In this document: in pieces, positions 29,208 to 38,959 of the stretch
Layout of the letters: every line of letters begins with the position of its first letter
How positions within the stretch are numbered: the first letter of the stretch is position 1
Origin: an uncultured Pelagibacteraceae bacterium
Lineage (GTDB): Bacteria; Pseudomonadota; Alphaproteobacteria; Pelagibacterales; Pelagibacteraceae
Assembly (NCBI GenBank): GCA_902525625.1
Contig: CABZHM010000003.1
Coordinates: forward strand, 1 to 64,000
DNA: 64,000 nt
Reading direction: 5' to 3'
Notes under the pieces: model-generated
Told to the model about the DNA's origin: nothing
Seen by the model: the letters and a program-made list of their open reading frames with translations, nothing else
Databases searched by the model: none
Program-made: the position numbers and the translations under genes

Positions 29208-30377
29208 TTATGCGCTTCTATAAAGTTTAGTCATAACAAATTCTTTATGACCCAAAGCTTCTGCACAAGTTAGTCTTCCATTTGCCACTTTTAACGTTGT
29301 CTTTATAAGTTTATCTCCCGCCTCAGACAAGTTCATTTCCCTTGAAAGAATTTTTGACACATCACAATCAACATGCTCACTCATACTTTTTGCAGTCAAT
29401 GGGTTTGCAGTTAATTTTACAACAGGCTCTATAGGGTTTCCAACTATATTCCCTTGACCTGTTGGAAACAAATGAATATTAAATCCTCCTGCAGCTTGAA
29501 GTGTAATACATTCTGCAGCCGCTGAAGATGTGTCCATAAAATATAGTCCTGGTCCTTTTGCTGGTTCTTCTGCAGGTTCAAGTACATCTATAAATTTTAA
29601 GTTTCCTATTTTTTGAAAATTCCCGAATGCTTTTTCTTCAATTGTGGTTAAACCACCTGCAATATTTCCAGCGGTTGGTTGACTTTCTGAAAGGTCATTA
29701 GTTGCCTCTTTTAATATGAAATCATTATATTCATTCCATGTTTTCATAAATTTTTCAGAAGCTTCTTTAGTTGCTCCTCTTGAGGCACAAACTTTTTCTG
29801 CCCCAGTAAGTTCAGATGTTTCTCCAAAACATAAGTGAACACCTAAAGGTTCTAATTTTTCCATCAGATTTCCAACTGTTGGATTTGATGCTAATCCTGA
29901 TGTTGTATCTGACTCTCCACATTTTACTGAAATCCATAAATCACTCATTGGACATTCCTCTCTTTGTTTTTCAGACGCCCATTGTGAAAATTCTTGTGCT
30001 TTTTTTGAAGCTTTCATGACAGTTCCAATATCCCCTGTGCGCTCAATGTGAAAACCTTCAACTGGTTTTCCTGTTTTAGCGATTCCATCAACAATTTTTT
30101 TAGTCCATTTAGGCTCAATACCAATCACAATAACTGCAGCTACATTTGGGTTACTGCCTGTTCCAATCATTGTTCTAAAGTGTAAATCTAAGTCTGCTCC
30201 AAATTGTAGCCTTCCGTAAGAATGTGGGAGAGCTATTGTTCCTTTTATATTGTTAGCGACTGCCTCTGCGCAAGCATTGGAAATATCATCAACAGGTAAA
30301 ATAATTACATGATTTCTAGTTCCTGCTCTACCGTTTTCTCTTTTATAACCTAAAAAACTTTTTGGAATTTCCATCAC
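29208..30377 (-). CDS. suyB: (2R)-sulfolactate sulfo-lyase beta subunit (UxaA-type)
   Basis: [94 protein letters not shown]. Confidence 0.88.
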   Translation of the reverse strand: MMEIPKSFLGYKRENGRAGTRNHVIILPVDDISNACAEAVANNIKGTIALPHSYGRLQFGADLDLHFRTMIGTGSNPNVAAVIVIGIEPKWTKKIVDGIAKTGKPVEGFHIERTGDIGTVMKASKKAQEFSQWASEKQREECPMSDLWISVKCGESDTTSGLASNPTVGNLMEKLEPLGVHLCFGETSELTGAEKVCASRGATKEASEKFMKTWNEYNDFILKEATNDLSESQPTAGNIAGGLTTIEEKAFGNFQKIGNLKFIDVLEPAEEPAKGPGLYFMDTSSAAAECITLQAAGGFNIHLFPTGQGNIVGNPIEPVVKLTANPLTAKSMSEHVDCDVSKILSREMNLSEAGDKLIKTTLKVANGRLTCAEALGHKEFVMTKLYRSA

Positions 30378-30662
30378 TTACCACTTCTTCGTTTTTACAT
30401 TGTGAACATGAACATGTTCACCTTTTTTGATTCCTTTGACTACTTTGCCAATATCATGACCATACTTTAAAATAGTATCACCCTCTTTTAAATCGATCAT
30501 CGCAATTTTATGACCTAGAGGTATTTCATCTATTGATTGAATAGAAGCCGAGCTATCATTTTCCATAATCCAGCATTTACAGTCTTGTTTTGGGGTTATT
30601 TTCTCTATCACTACTACACCTACATTATCTTTTTTGTCGTGAATTATGATATCTGTAGCCAT
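30378..30662 (-). CDS. suyA: (2R)-sulfolactate sulfo-lyase alpha subunit (SAF domain)
   Basis: IPLGHKIAMIDLKEGDTILKYGHDIGKV, pairs with suyB. Confidence 0.88.
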   Translation of the reverse strand: MATDIIIHDKKDNVGVVVIEKITPKQDCKCWIMENDSSASIQSIDEIPLGHKIAMIDLKEGDTILKYGHDIGKVVKGIKKGEHVHVHNVKTKKW

Positions 30663-30728
30663 ATATATAGTGTCGAAATGTTTATTTGAATTTCCAAAAA
30701 TCTTATATATTAATCGCGACTATTAAGA

Positions 30729-30751
30729 AATAGTTTTATAAAAAAACTATT
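30729..30751. promoter_or_regulatory. Perfect inverted repeat, candidate operator for xsc/suyAB
   Basis: AATAGTTTT-ATAAA-AAAACTATT; an extra ACTATT half-site at 30719-30724. Confidence 0.5.
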
Positions 30752-30780
30752 GCATATACTGGTTTAGAAAGGCTCTATTA

Positions 30781-32565
30781 ATGACAAAAATGACAACAGA
30801 GGAAGCTTTTGTAAAAGTTTTACAAATGCACGGTATTGAACATGCTTTTGGTATAATTGGTTCAGCATTCATGCCTATCTCAGATATTTTTCCTGATGCA
30901 GGAATTACCTTTTGGGATGTTGCTCATGAAACAAACGGTGGACTAATAGCCGATGGTTACACAAGATCTACTGGAAAAATGTCAATGGTTATCGCACAAA
31001 ACGGACCAGGTATTACTGGATTAGTAACCCCGATTAAAACAGCTTATTGGAATCACACACCATTATTATTGGTAACACCTCAGGCTGCAAACAAAACAAT
31101 GGGTCAAGGGGGTTTTCAAGAAGTAGAACAAATGAATTTGTTCAAAGATATGGTTTGTTATCAAGAGGAAGTTAGAGATCCATCTAGAATGGCAGAAGTT
31201 TTAAATAGAGTAATAGAAAAGGCAATCAGAGGTTCAGCACCTGCACAGATTAATGTACCAAGAGATTATTGGACCCAAGTGATTGATATTGAGTTACCGC
31301 CAATCGTCAGATTAGAAAGACAAGGTGGTGGGGCAGAGGCGATAGATAAAGCGGCAAAACTTTTATCAAATGCAAAATTTCCTGTGATTTTATCTGGTGC
31401 AGGAGTTGTTATCGGTGATGCAATAAACGAAACTAAAAACCTTGCAGAAAAATTAGACTCACCTGTTTGCTCAGGCTATCAGCACAATGATAGTTTCCCT
31501 GGAAGTCATCCTTTAGCAGTGGGACCTTTAGGATACAATGGATCAAAAGCAGCAATGGAATTAATTTCTAAAGCTGATGTAGTTTTAGCATTAGGCACAA
31601 GATTAAATCCTTTCTCAACATTACCAGGATATGGAATTGATTATTGGCCAAAAAATGCAAGTATAATTCAAGTTGATATTAATCCTGATAGAATTGGTTT
31701 AACTAAAAAAGTAACAGTCGGAATAAGTGGTGATGCAAAATTAGTTGCTCAGCAAATAATTGACAAATTATCTTCAAATGCAGGAGATATTGAAAGACAA
31801 AAAAGAAAAGACTTAATTCATCAGACAAAATCTGCATGGTTACAAAAATTAGCTAGTCTAGATCATGAGGATGATGATGAGGGAACAGTTTGGAACAAAG
31901 AAGCAAGAGAAAGGGATAAAGACAGAATGTCACCAAGACAAGCTTGGAGAGCAATACAATCTGGGATGCCAGAGGATGTAATTATATCAAGTGATATTGG
32001 TAATAACTGTGCAATTGGAAATGCTTATCCAACTTTTGAAAAACCAAGAAAATATTTAGCTCCAGGTTTATTTGGACCTTGCGGCTATGGTTTCCCATCA
32101 ATCTTAGGTGCAAAAATCGGATGCCCAGATACACCCGTAATTGGTTTTGCAGGAGATGGAGCATTTGGAATAAGCATGAATGAAATGAGTTCTTGTGCAA
32201 GAGAAGAGTGGCCGGCAATTACAATGGTTATCTTTAGAAATTATCAATGGGGTGCAGAAAAAAGAAACACTACTTTATGGTTTGATAATAATTTTGTAGG
32301 AACAGAACTTGATCCAGAATTAAGCTTTGCAAAAGTTGCAGATGCTTGTGGTTTAAAAGGAGTAACTGTTAGAACAATGGAAGAAACAACAGAGGCCATA
32401 AAAAAATCATGTGAAGATCAGAAAAAAGGTATTACGACATTCATTGAAGTTATATTAAATCAAGAACTTGGTGAGCCTTTTAGAAGAGATGCAATGAAAA
32501 AACCTGTTAGAGTGGCTGGGATAAATAAAAAAGATATGAGGCCACAAAAATCTCTAAATGGATGA
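30781..32565 (+). CDS. xsc: Sulfoacetaldehyde acetyltransferase
   Basis: ThDP enzyme; HAFGIIGSAFMPISDIFPDAGITFWDVAHETNGGLIADGYTR, QNGPGITGLVTPIKTAYWNHTP. Confidence 0.95.
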   Translation: MTKMTTEEAFVKVLQMHGIEHAFGIIGSAFMPISDIFPDAGITFWDVAHETNGGLIADGYTRSTGKMSMVIAQNGPGITGLVTPIKTAYWNHTPLLLVTPQAANKTMGQGGFQEVEQMNLFKDMVCYQEEVRDPSRMAEVLNRVIEKAIRGSAPAQINVPRDYWTQVIDIELPPIVRLERQGGGAEAIDKAAKLLSNAKFPVILSGAGVVIGDAINETKNLAEKLDSPVCSGYQHNDSFPGSHPLAVGPLGYNGSKAAMELISKADVVLALGTRLNPFSTLPGYGIDYWPKNASIIQVDINPDRIGLTKKVTVGISGDAKLVAQQIIDKLSSNAGDIERQKRKDLIHQTKSAWLQKLASLDHEDDDEGTVWNKEARERDKDRMSPRQAWRAIQSGMPEDVIISSDIGNNCAIGNAYPTFEKPRKYLAPGLFGPCGYGFPSILGAKIGCPDTPVIGFAGDGAFGISMNEMSSCAREEWPAITMVIFRNYQWGAEKRNTTLWFDNNFVGTELDPELSFAKVADACGLKGVTVRTMEETTEAIKKSCEDQKKGITTFIEVILNQELGEPFRRDAMKKPVRVAGINKKDMRPQKSLNG

Positions 32566-32941
32566 AATTAAGATAAGTTCAAATAGAAGCTTTGGTATAG
32601 TATTTTTTATTGTTTTTTTATTAATAGCACTTTATCCACTTTTAAAAGGTAATGATTTAAGAATTTGGTCATTAGTTATTTCATTTATTTTTCTAGCTTT
32701 AGGTTTGATAAATTCAAAAATTCTTACGCCTTTAAATAGACTATGGTTTAAATTTGGACTACTACTTGGAAGATTTATTTCACCTTTAATAATGGGAATT
32801 ATATTTTTCATAGTTGTAACACCCACAGGAATTATCATGCGGTTATTTAAGAAAGATTTATTAAATTTAAAATATAATAAAAAAGAAAGTTATTGGATCA
32901 ATAAATCAGGTCCAAAAAGTAAAATGAAAAATCAGTTTTAA
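32558..32941 (+). CDS. SxtJ-like membrane protein
   Basis: Small multi-TM protein (LNRLWFKFGLLLGRFISPLIMGIIFFIVVTPTGIIMRLFKKD) upstream of a carbamoyltransferase. Confidence 0.8.
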   Translation: MDEIKISSNRSFGIVFFIVFLLIALYPLLKGNDLRIWSLVISFIFLALGLINSKILTPLNRLWFKFGLLLGRFISPLIMGIIFFIVVTPTGIIMRLFKKDLLNLKYNKKESYWINKSGPKSKMKNQF

Positions 32942-32942
32942 A

Positions 32943-33092
32943 ATGAGTTTTATAAGAGAATTTTGGGAGTTTCTAAAAGTAAGAAAAAAATATTGGCTTT
33001 TACCAATTATAATAGTTCTAGTTTTATTTGGTGGATTAATTGTTCTAACCCAAGGTTCTGCAGTAGCTCCGTTTATTTATACAATTTTTTAA
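32943..33092 (+). CDS. DUF5989-like small membrane protein (49 aa)
   Basis: MSFIREFWEFLKVRKKYWLLPIIIVLVLFGGLIVLTQGSAVAPFIYTIF*, absent from ORF track. Confidence 0.8.
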   Translation: MSFIREFWEFLKVRKKYWLLPIIIVLVLFGGLIVLTQGSAVAPFIYTIF

Positions 33093-33093
33093 A

Positions 33094-34929
33094 GTGACTT
33101 CAATTTTAGGTATTTCAGCATTTTATCATGATAGTGCAGCCTGTTTATTAAAAGATGGCAAGATAATTGCAGCGGCACAAGAGGAAAGATTTTCAAGAAA
33201 AAAACATGATCCGAGATACCCACATAATGCCATTGAATTTGTTTTAAGATATTCAAATATGAAGTTAAGCGAAATAGATCAAATTGTTTTTTTTGAGAAA
33301 CCTTTTTTAAAATTTGAAAGATTATTAGAAACTTATGTTGCCTTTGCACCAAGAGGATTTGTTTCATTTGCAAAAGCGATGCCATTATGGATTAAAGAGA
33401 AACTTTTTCAGAAAAACCTTTTATTCAATAAGTTAAAAGAACATGATAAAAATTTTAAATCCGATAAAAATATTTTTTTTTCAGACCATCATTTAAGTCA
33501 TGCAGCTAGTGCTTTTTTCCCATCACCTTTTGAAGAGGCAGTTGTTTTAACCGCTGATGGTGTTGGTGAATGGGCAACGACTACTGTTGCTGTTGGAAAA
33601 AAAAATGATTTAGAGATAAAAAAGGAAATTCATTTTCCACATTCACTAGGCCTTTTATATTCTGCTTTTACTTACTACACAGGTTTTAAAGTAAATAGTG
33701 GAGAGTACAAACTTATGGGTTTAGCACCTTATGGAAGTCCAATTTATGAAGATAAAGTGAAAGAATTAGTTGATATAAAAGAAGATGGAACTTTCAGACT
33801 AGATCAAAAATACTTTAATTATGCAACTGGTCTTACCATGACTAACGAAAAGTTTCATAATCTATTTGGACAAAAACCCCGCGATCCAAAAAATGAAAAG
33901 ATTACTCGATTTCATATGGATATTGCGGCCTCAATTCAGAAAGTTACAGAAGAAATAATGATCAAGTTAGCAAAAGCTATTCGTCAAGAATATAATCTTA
34001 AAAATTTATGTTTAGCGGGTGGTGTAGCTTTAAATTGTGTTGCTAACGGAAAAATTCTTAAAGAAAAGATTTTTGACAACATTTGGATTCAACCAGCAGC
34101 AGGAGATGCTGGAGGGTCTTTAGGTGCAGCTCTAGCTCTTTGGCATATTGAACAAAAAAAAGAAAGAGTTGTTAATTCAAATGATGACATGAAAGGTTCA
34201 TATTTAGGAACCGAATTCAATCAAGAAGAAATTGAAAAAGAACTAAAGTCAGTAGGGGCGAATTTTGAGACAATAGAATATGAAGATTTGATAAGTAAGA
34301 CAGCAGAGTTTTTATCAAATGAAAAAGCGATAGGTTGGTTTCAAGGGAGAATGGAGTTTGGACCAAGAGCTCTAGGTGCGAGATCAATTTTAGGTGATCC
34401 AAGATCAGATAAAATGCAAAAAAACCTTAATTTAAAAGTTAAATATCGAGAAAGTTTTAGGCCTTTTGCTCCATCAATTTTAAAAGAAGATTTAACTGAA
34501 TGGTTTAATATAAATGTAGATAGTCCTTATATGTTGTTAGTAGCTGACGTAAATTCCAATAAAAAAATTGAAATGAACGAAGAACAAAAGAAACTTTTTG
34601 GTATAGATAAATTAAACATTAAAAGATCTGAAATACCAGCAGTAACTCATGTTGATTACTCCGCGAGAATACAAACTGTTACTAAAGAAACCAACAAACC
34701 TTATTACGATTTAATCTCAAAATTTAAAGAAAGAACTGGTTGCCCAGTAATAGTTAATACATCATTTAATGTGAGAGGTGAGCCTATAGTCAATTCACCA
34801 ACCGATGCGTTTAATTGTTTTATGGGAACAGAGTTAGATTATTTAGTCATAGGAAATTGTATTTTGGAAAAATCGAAACAAGATCCAAATCTCAAAAAAG
34901 ATTATACTAAGGAATTTGAATTAGATTGA
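33094..34929 (+). CDS. NodU/CmcH-family carbamoyltransferase
   Basis: ILGISAFYHDSAACLLKDGKIIAAAQEERFSRKKHD, GWFQGRMEFGPRALGARSILGDPR; GTG start. Confidence 0.95.
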   Translation: MTSILGISAFYHDSAACLLKDGKIIAAAQEERFSRKKHDPRYPHNAIEFVLRYSNMKLSEIDQIVFFEKPFLKFERLLETYVAFAPRGFVSFAKAMPLWIKEKLFQKNLLFNKLKEHDKNFKSDKNIFFSDHHLSHAASAFFPSPFEEAVVLTADGVGEWATTTVAVGKKNDLEIKKEIHFPHSLGLLYSAFTYYTGFKVNSGEYKLMGLAPYGSPIYEDKVKELVDIKEDGTFRLDQKYFNYATGLTMTNEKFHNLFGQKPRDPKNEKITRFHMDIAASIQKVTEEIMIKLAKAIRQEYNLKNLCLAGGVALNCVANGKILKEKIFDNIWIQPAAGDAGGSLGAALALWHIEQKKERVVNSNDDMKGSYLGTEFNQEEIEKELKSVGANFETIEYEDLISKTAEFLSNEKAIGWFQGRMEFGPRALGARSILGDPRSDKMQKNLNLKVKYRESFRPFAPSILKEDLTEWFNINVDSPYMLLVADVNSNKKIEMNEEQKKLFGIDKLNIKRSEIPAVTHVDYSARIQTVTKETNKPYYDLISKFKERTGCPVIVNTSFNVRGEPIVNSPTDAFNCFMGTELDYLVIGNCILEKSKQDPNLKKDYTKEFELD

Positions 34930-34962
34930 TTAGCAGGGGTGTTCTGTTGCCAGGTGCACCTA

Positions 34963-35079
34963 TTAATGCATATCTGGCCAATTTTTATCATTGAATCTAT
35001 CAATCTCCTTTTTACTGAAAGGTCTAAATAATACCCAAGCAATAACAATTACTAGAGATAATAGGATTAATGTTTGCAT
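34963..35079 (-). CDS. Single-TM microprotein (38 aa), LFRP family member A
   Basis: MQTLILLSLVIVIAWVLFRPFSKKEIDRFNDKNWPDMH*; homologous to 53856-53975. Confidence 0.65.
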   Translation of the reverse strand: MQTLILLSLVIVIAWVLFRPFSKKEIDRFNDKNWPDMH

Positions 35080-35082
35080 AAT

Positions 35083-35886
35083 TTAATTTATTACAGACAT
35101 GGGATCGAGTCTAGTCTGAAACCAATTAACTCTAAAGTCTAAATGTGGACCTGTGGATCTTCCAGTTGATCCAACTGTTCCAATAATATCTCCTTGATTT
35201 ATTTTATCACCCACTGAAACCATTACACTTTCAAGATGAGAATATATTGTTGAAATACCATGTCCATGATCCATAATTATAGTCCCACCGGTATAATACA
35301 AATCATCCTCTGCCATTGTTACTGTTCCAGAGCCTGATGATTTAATCATAGTTCCTTTTTTAGCAGCAATATCAATTCCATAATGTGGCCATTTAGGTTT
35401 ACCATTTAAAATTCTTTGACTTCCATAAACTCCACTTATAATTCCTTTAACTGGCATAATGAATTGATTTTTAAAAAAAGGTAAGTCGGAATTAATTGCT
35501 CTTGCTTTTCCTATTTTATTATTTTCCTCTTTAATTCTTTTGTAAACCGACTCTGGTGGTGTGACCTTACTTTCTTCAAGTCCGTCTATTCTTTGAATAT
35601 TATATTTTCTTTTTAAAACTTTTTTTACTAGTTTCTCTTTTTTACCATCTTGAATTTTCGTTATGGTAAGGTCAAATTTTCTATCTCTATCTATACCAAA
35701 AGCAAAAAAACCATCTTTTGACACTTTAACTTCTTTTTTATCAATTATTATTTTTGCTGAAGGGTTAGTAATACCCACAATAAAATGACCCTGTAAAAAT
35801 TTTCCTTTAAATTCAATAGCGTATGTGTGAGTAGGGATGAGAAAGATTATGAAAAAAAATAATCTAAATATTATTTTGCTGTCCAT
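35083..35886 (-). CDS. M23 family peptidase (LytM domain)
   Basis: HYGIDIAAKKGTMIKSSGSGTVTMAEDD, MDHGHGISTIYSHLES, STGPHLDFRVNW. Confidence 0.92.
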   Translation of the reverse strand: MDSKIIFRLFFFIIFLIPTHTYAIEFKGKFLQGHFIVGITNPSAKIIIDKKEVKVSKDGFFAFGIDRDRKFDLTITKIQDGKKEKLVKKVLKRKYNIQRIDGLEESKVTPPESVYKRIKEENNKIGKARAINSDLPFFKNQFIMPVKGIISGVYGSQRILNGKPKWPHYGIDIAAKKGTMIKSSGSGTVTMAEDDLYYTGGTIIMDHGHGISTIYSHLESVMVSVGDKINQGDIIGTVGSTGRSTGPHLDFRVNWFQTRLDPMSVIN

Positions 35887-36638
35887 CCACCATCAACCAA
35901 TAATGAAGTTCCTGTAATCATTGAAGCTGCATCGGAAGCTAAAAATACTACAGCTGAAGCTACTTCAGATAGTTCTGCAAATCTTCCTAAGGGAATGTTA
36001 TTAAGCATATCTCTTTTAAATTTTTTATCTTTCAAAAACTTTTTAGTCATGGGAGTTACAACAAAGGTTGGGCAAACAGTATTAACTCTAATGTTATATT
36101 TTGCTAAATCTATAGACATTCCTTTCGTCAAACCCTCTAAACCAAATTTATTCATATTATAGACACTTCTTATAGGCCCACCCACATGCCCCATTTGCGA
36201 TGACATGTTTACAATTGATCCACCTAATTTTTTTCTATTTTTTGATTTTATCATTTTTAATGCACAAAGATGGGCCAAGTTAAAACTCGCTATTGTATTT
36301 ATCTTAACCATATATTCCATATCCTCCTTTTTAACTTTGGTAAAATGGGCTGGTCTATTGTTTCCTGCGTTATTAATTAAGATATCTATCCTTGGCTGTT
36401 TATTGATAATTTTTTTAACTTCATCGTAATTTGTAATATCACAAACATAAGACTTACATTTTGATTTCAATTTTTTTACCTTTTTAGAAACTTCATTTAA
36501 ATCTTTATTAGTTCTACTTATTATTATCAAATTTGCTCCAGCTTCAGCCAAAGCTATTGCACAAGCTCTCCCAATTCCTTTGCCCGCACCAGTTACAACT
36601 GCAGTTTTATTTTTAAAGTTATAATTTTTTAAGAACAT
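35871..36638 (-). CDS. SDR family oxidoreductase
   Basis: TGAGKGIGRACAIALAEAGA, NNAGNN, YNMNKFGLEGLTKG. Confidence 0.92.
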   Translation of the reverse strand: MFLKNYNFKNKTAVVTGAGKGIGRACAIALAEAGANLIIISRTNKDLNEVSKKVKKLKSKCKSYVCDITNYDEVKKIINKQPRIDILINNAGNNRPAHFTKVKKEDMEYMVKINTIASFNLAHLCALKMIKSKNRKKLGGSIVNMSSQMGHVGGPIRSVYNMNKFGLEGLTKGMSIDLAKYNIRVNTVCPTFVVTPMTKKFLKDKKFKRDMLNNIPLGRFAELSEVASAVVFLASDAASMITGTSLLVDGGWTAK

Positions 36639-37231
36639 TACAAAAATAATATTTTAATATCAGTGTAAATCAACTCAATAGCAACAATAAGTATCGCTAT
36701 TAAGCCAGCCCAAGCTATCCATTTATACTTTTTTATCCAATTCGATATTAATGTTGCAGCTGTTGCCATTAAGATAATTGATAAAACTAGTCCAAAAACT
36801 AATAGATAGTAATGATCTCCAGCTGCTCCAGCAACTCCTAAAACATTATCTAAACTCATTGTAAAATCAGCTAACAAAATTGTCCAAATCGCTTTTATAA
36901 AATTTGAATTATCTACTTTAATGTCACTATCGTGATTTGAACCTTTCACCACATCCACATAAAGTTTATAAACAATATAAAGCAAAAGAAACCCACCAAT
37001 TAATCTCAACCCTGTTATCTGTAACAAATAAGCTGTCAATAATGTTAAGATTATTCTTAGAACAACTGCGCCACCAATACCCCAAAAAATAATTTTCTTT
37101 CTTTGCTCTAAAGGAAATTTTGAGGCAACCATTCCGATAATAATTGCATTATCTCCTGCAAGCACAAGGTCTATTAAGATTATTTGTGTTAAGATAGTAA
37201 TTTGTTCTGGTGTAACAAAATCAACGAACAT
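36638..37231 (-). CDS. TerC family membrane protein
   Basis: IDLVLAGDNAIIIGMVA, LLADFTMSLDNVLGVAGAAGD. Confidence 0.93.
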   Translation of the reverse strand: MFVDFVTPEQITILTQIILIDLVLAGDNAIIIGMVASKFPLEQRKKIIFWGIGGAVVLRIILTLLTAYLLQITGLRLIGGFLLLYIVYKLYVDVVKGSNHDSDIKVDNSNFIKAIWTILLADFTMSLDNVLGVAGAAGDHYYLLVFGLVLSIILMATAATLISNWIKKYKWIAWAGLIAILIVAIELIYTDIKILFL

Positions 37232-38826
37232 TAACTTCTAAGTATCATATCAGCACCTTTTTCTGCAATCATTATCGTCGGTGCATTAGTATTTCCAGAA
37301 GTTATATTGGGCATTATAGATGCATCAATAACCCTTAGATTATTTAAACCTTTAACTTTAAGTGTTTCATCAACTACCGCCATATCATCTTGTCCCATTT
37401 TGCATGTACCAACAGGATGAAAAATAGTTTGAGCATAATCTGCACCAGCTTTTACAAGCTCTTCATCATCATTAATATTTATTCCTGGTCTATATTCTTC
37501 AGGGTTATATTTTTTAAAAGTTTCAGACTCCATTACAATTTTTCTTGTAAGTTTTAACCCCTTTGCAGCAATCATTCGATCATGCTCGGTTGATAGGTAA
37601 TTAAGTTTTACTTTTGCATAAATTCTAGAATCTTTGTTGGTAATGTTTACGTGACCTCTACTGGTTGGTCTAATGTTTGATACAGTTGGAGTAAACGCAT
37701 GGAAATCATGATTCTTTGTTGCACCTAAAGTATCCATACTCATTGGCTGAACATGCCATTGAAGATCTGGTAATTCTAAAGAGGGATCACTTTTGGCAAA
37801 CATGCACATTTGACTTGCACCCATTGTCATAGGTCCGCTTCTATTGAAAACATATTCTAGTCCAATCATTAATTTACCGAACAAACTATTAATTTTTTTA
37901 TTTAACGACTTGAGCCCGTGAATTTTATAAATTGGTCTAAACATTAAGTGATCTTGGAGATTTTCTCCTACACCTTTTAGATCATGGACCATATCTATAC
38001 CTAAATTTTTTAGTTTATCAGAATTACCTATTCCGGATGTTTGTAAAATTTGTGGAGAACCAATAGATCCAGAAGATAGGATAACCTCTTTATTTACTAT
38101 AATTTTTTTAAGCTCGTTATCTTGCCAATATTCAACACTTTTTGTTGTTTTATTTTCAAAGTTAATTTTTTTTACATGAGCCTTGGTAACGATTTTTAAA
38201 TTTGTTCTATGTTTTATCGGATTTAGATATCCAACTGCAGTGCTACATCTAAAACCATCTTTTTCAGTAACTTGGAAATATCCACAACCATGATTATTAC
38301 CAGTATTAAAATCTTTAGTTTTAGGTATACCAAATTCTTCTGCAGCATTTTGAAACTCATTTAGTAATGGTAATTGTATTCTTTGATCAGATACAGATAA
38401 AGGGCCACCAACTCCATGAAAATCATCTTTTCCACGCTCTTGATTTTCTGCTTTAATAAAGTATGGAAGAACATCCTCCCAACCCCAACCAGTATTACCT
38501 AATTGACGCCAAATATCATAATCTCTACTTTGACCTCTAATATATAACAAACCATTAATCGCTGAACTTCCACCTAAAGTTTTTCCTCTTGGATACCGAA
38601 TAGAGCGATTATTCATTGTTTCGTCTGGTTCAGTTTTGTAACACCAATCCACAGAAGGGTTGTGCATAGTTTTAAAATATCCAACAGGAATGTGTATCCA
38701 GGGATAATTATCTTTTCCTCCTGCTTCAATTAATAAGACTTTATTTTGTGAATTTTCAGAAAGTCTATTTGCTAAAACGCATCCAGCAGATCCAGCACCA
38801 ATAATTATAAAATCAAAATTTTCCAT
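37231..38826 (-). CDS. GMC family oxidoreductase (choline dehydrogenase-like)
   Basis: FIIIGAGSAGCVLANRLSE, RGKTLGGSSAINGLLYIRG, HPVGTCKMG. Confidence 0.93.
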   Translation of the reverse strand: MENFDFIIIGAGSAGCVLANRLSENSQNKVLLIEAGGKDNYPWIHIPVGYFKTMHNPSVDWCYKTEPDETMNNRSIRYPRGKTLGGSSAINGLLYIRGQSRDYDIWRQLGNTGWGWEDVLPYFIKAENQERGKDDFHGVGGPLSVSDQRIQLPLLNEFQNAAEEFGIPKTKDFNTGNNHGCGYFQVTEKDGFRCSTAVGYLNPIKHRTNLKIVTKAHVKKINFENKTTKSVEYWQDNELKKIIVNKEVILSSGSIGSPQILQTSGIGNSDKLKNLGIDMVHDLKGVGENLQDHLMFRPIYKIHGLKSLNKKINSLFGKLMIGLEYVFNRSGPMTMGASQMCMFAKSDPSLELPDLQWHVQPMSMDTLGATKNHDFHAFTPTVSNIRPTSRGHVNITNKDSRIYAKVKLNYLSTEHDRMIAAKGLKLTRKIVMESETFKKYNPEEYRPGININDDEELVKAGADYAQTIFHPVGTCKMGQDDMAVVDETLKVKGLNNLRVIDASIMPNITSGNTNAPTIMIAEKGADMILRS

Positions 38827-38892
38827 CTCTAGTTGAATTAAATTTTTACTAAACTCAATTAATCATCTTTACACTCATATCAATCAATTGTC

Positions 38893-38905
38893 ACTTGTAT
38901 CAAGT
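38893..38905. promoter_or_regulatory. Inverted repeat ACTTGTATCAAGT in divergent GMC/TRAP promoter
   Basis: Perfect 5-3-5 dyad resembling GntR-type operators. Confidence 0.35.
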
Positions 38906-38959
38906 TTGTTTTTCTGATTGAATTAAAAACGTTAAATTTAACCAACAAGAGGAAATATA

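Noticed and set aside
32558-34929. Saxitoxin-like biosynthetic gene cluster
   Set aside because: Only the sxtI/J/K-like families are present; no core saxitoxin biosynthesis genes occur in the window, so toxin production is not supported
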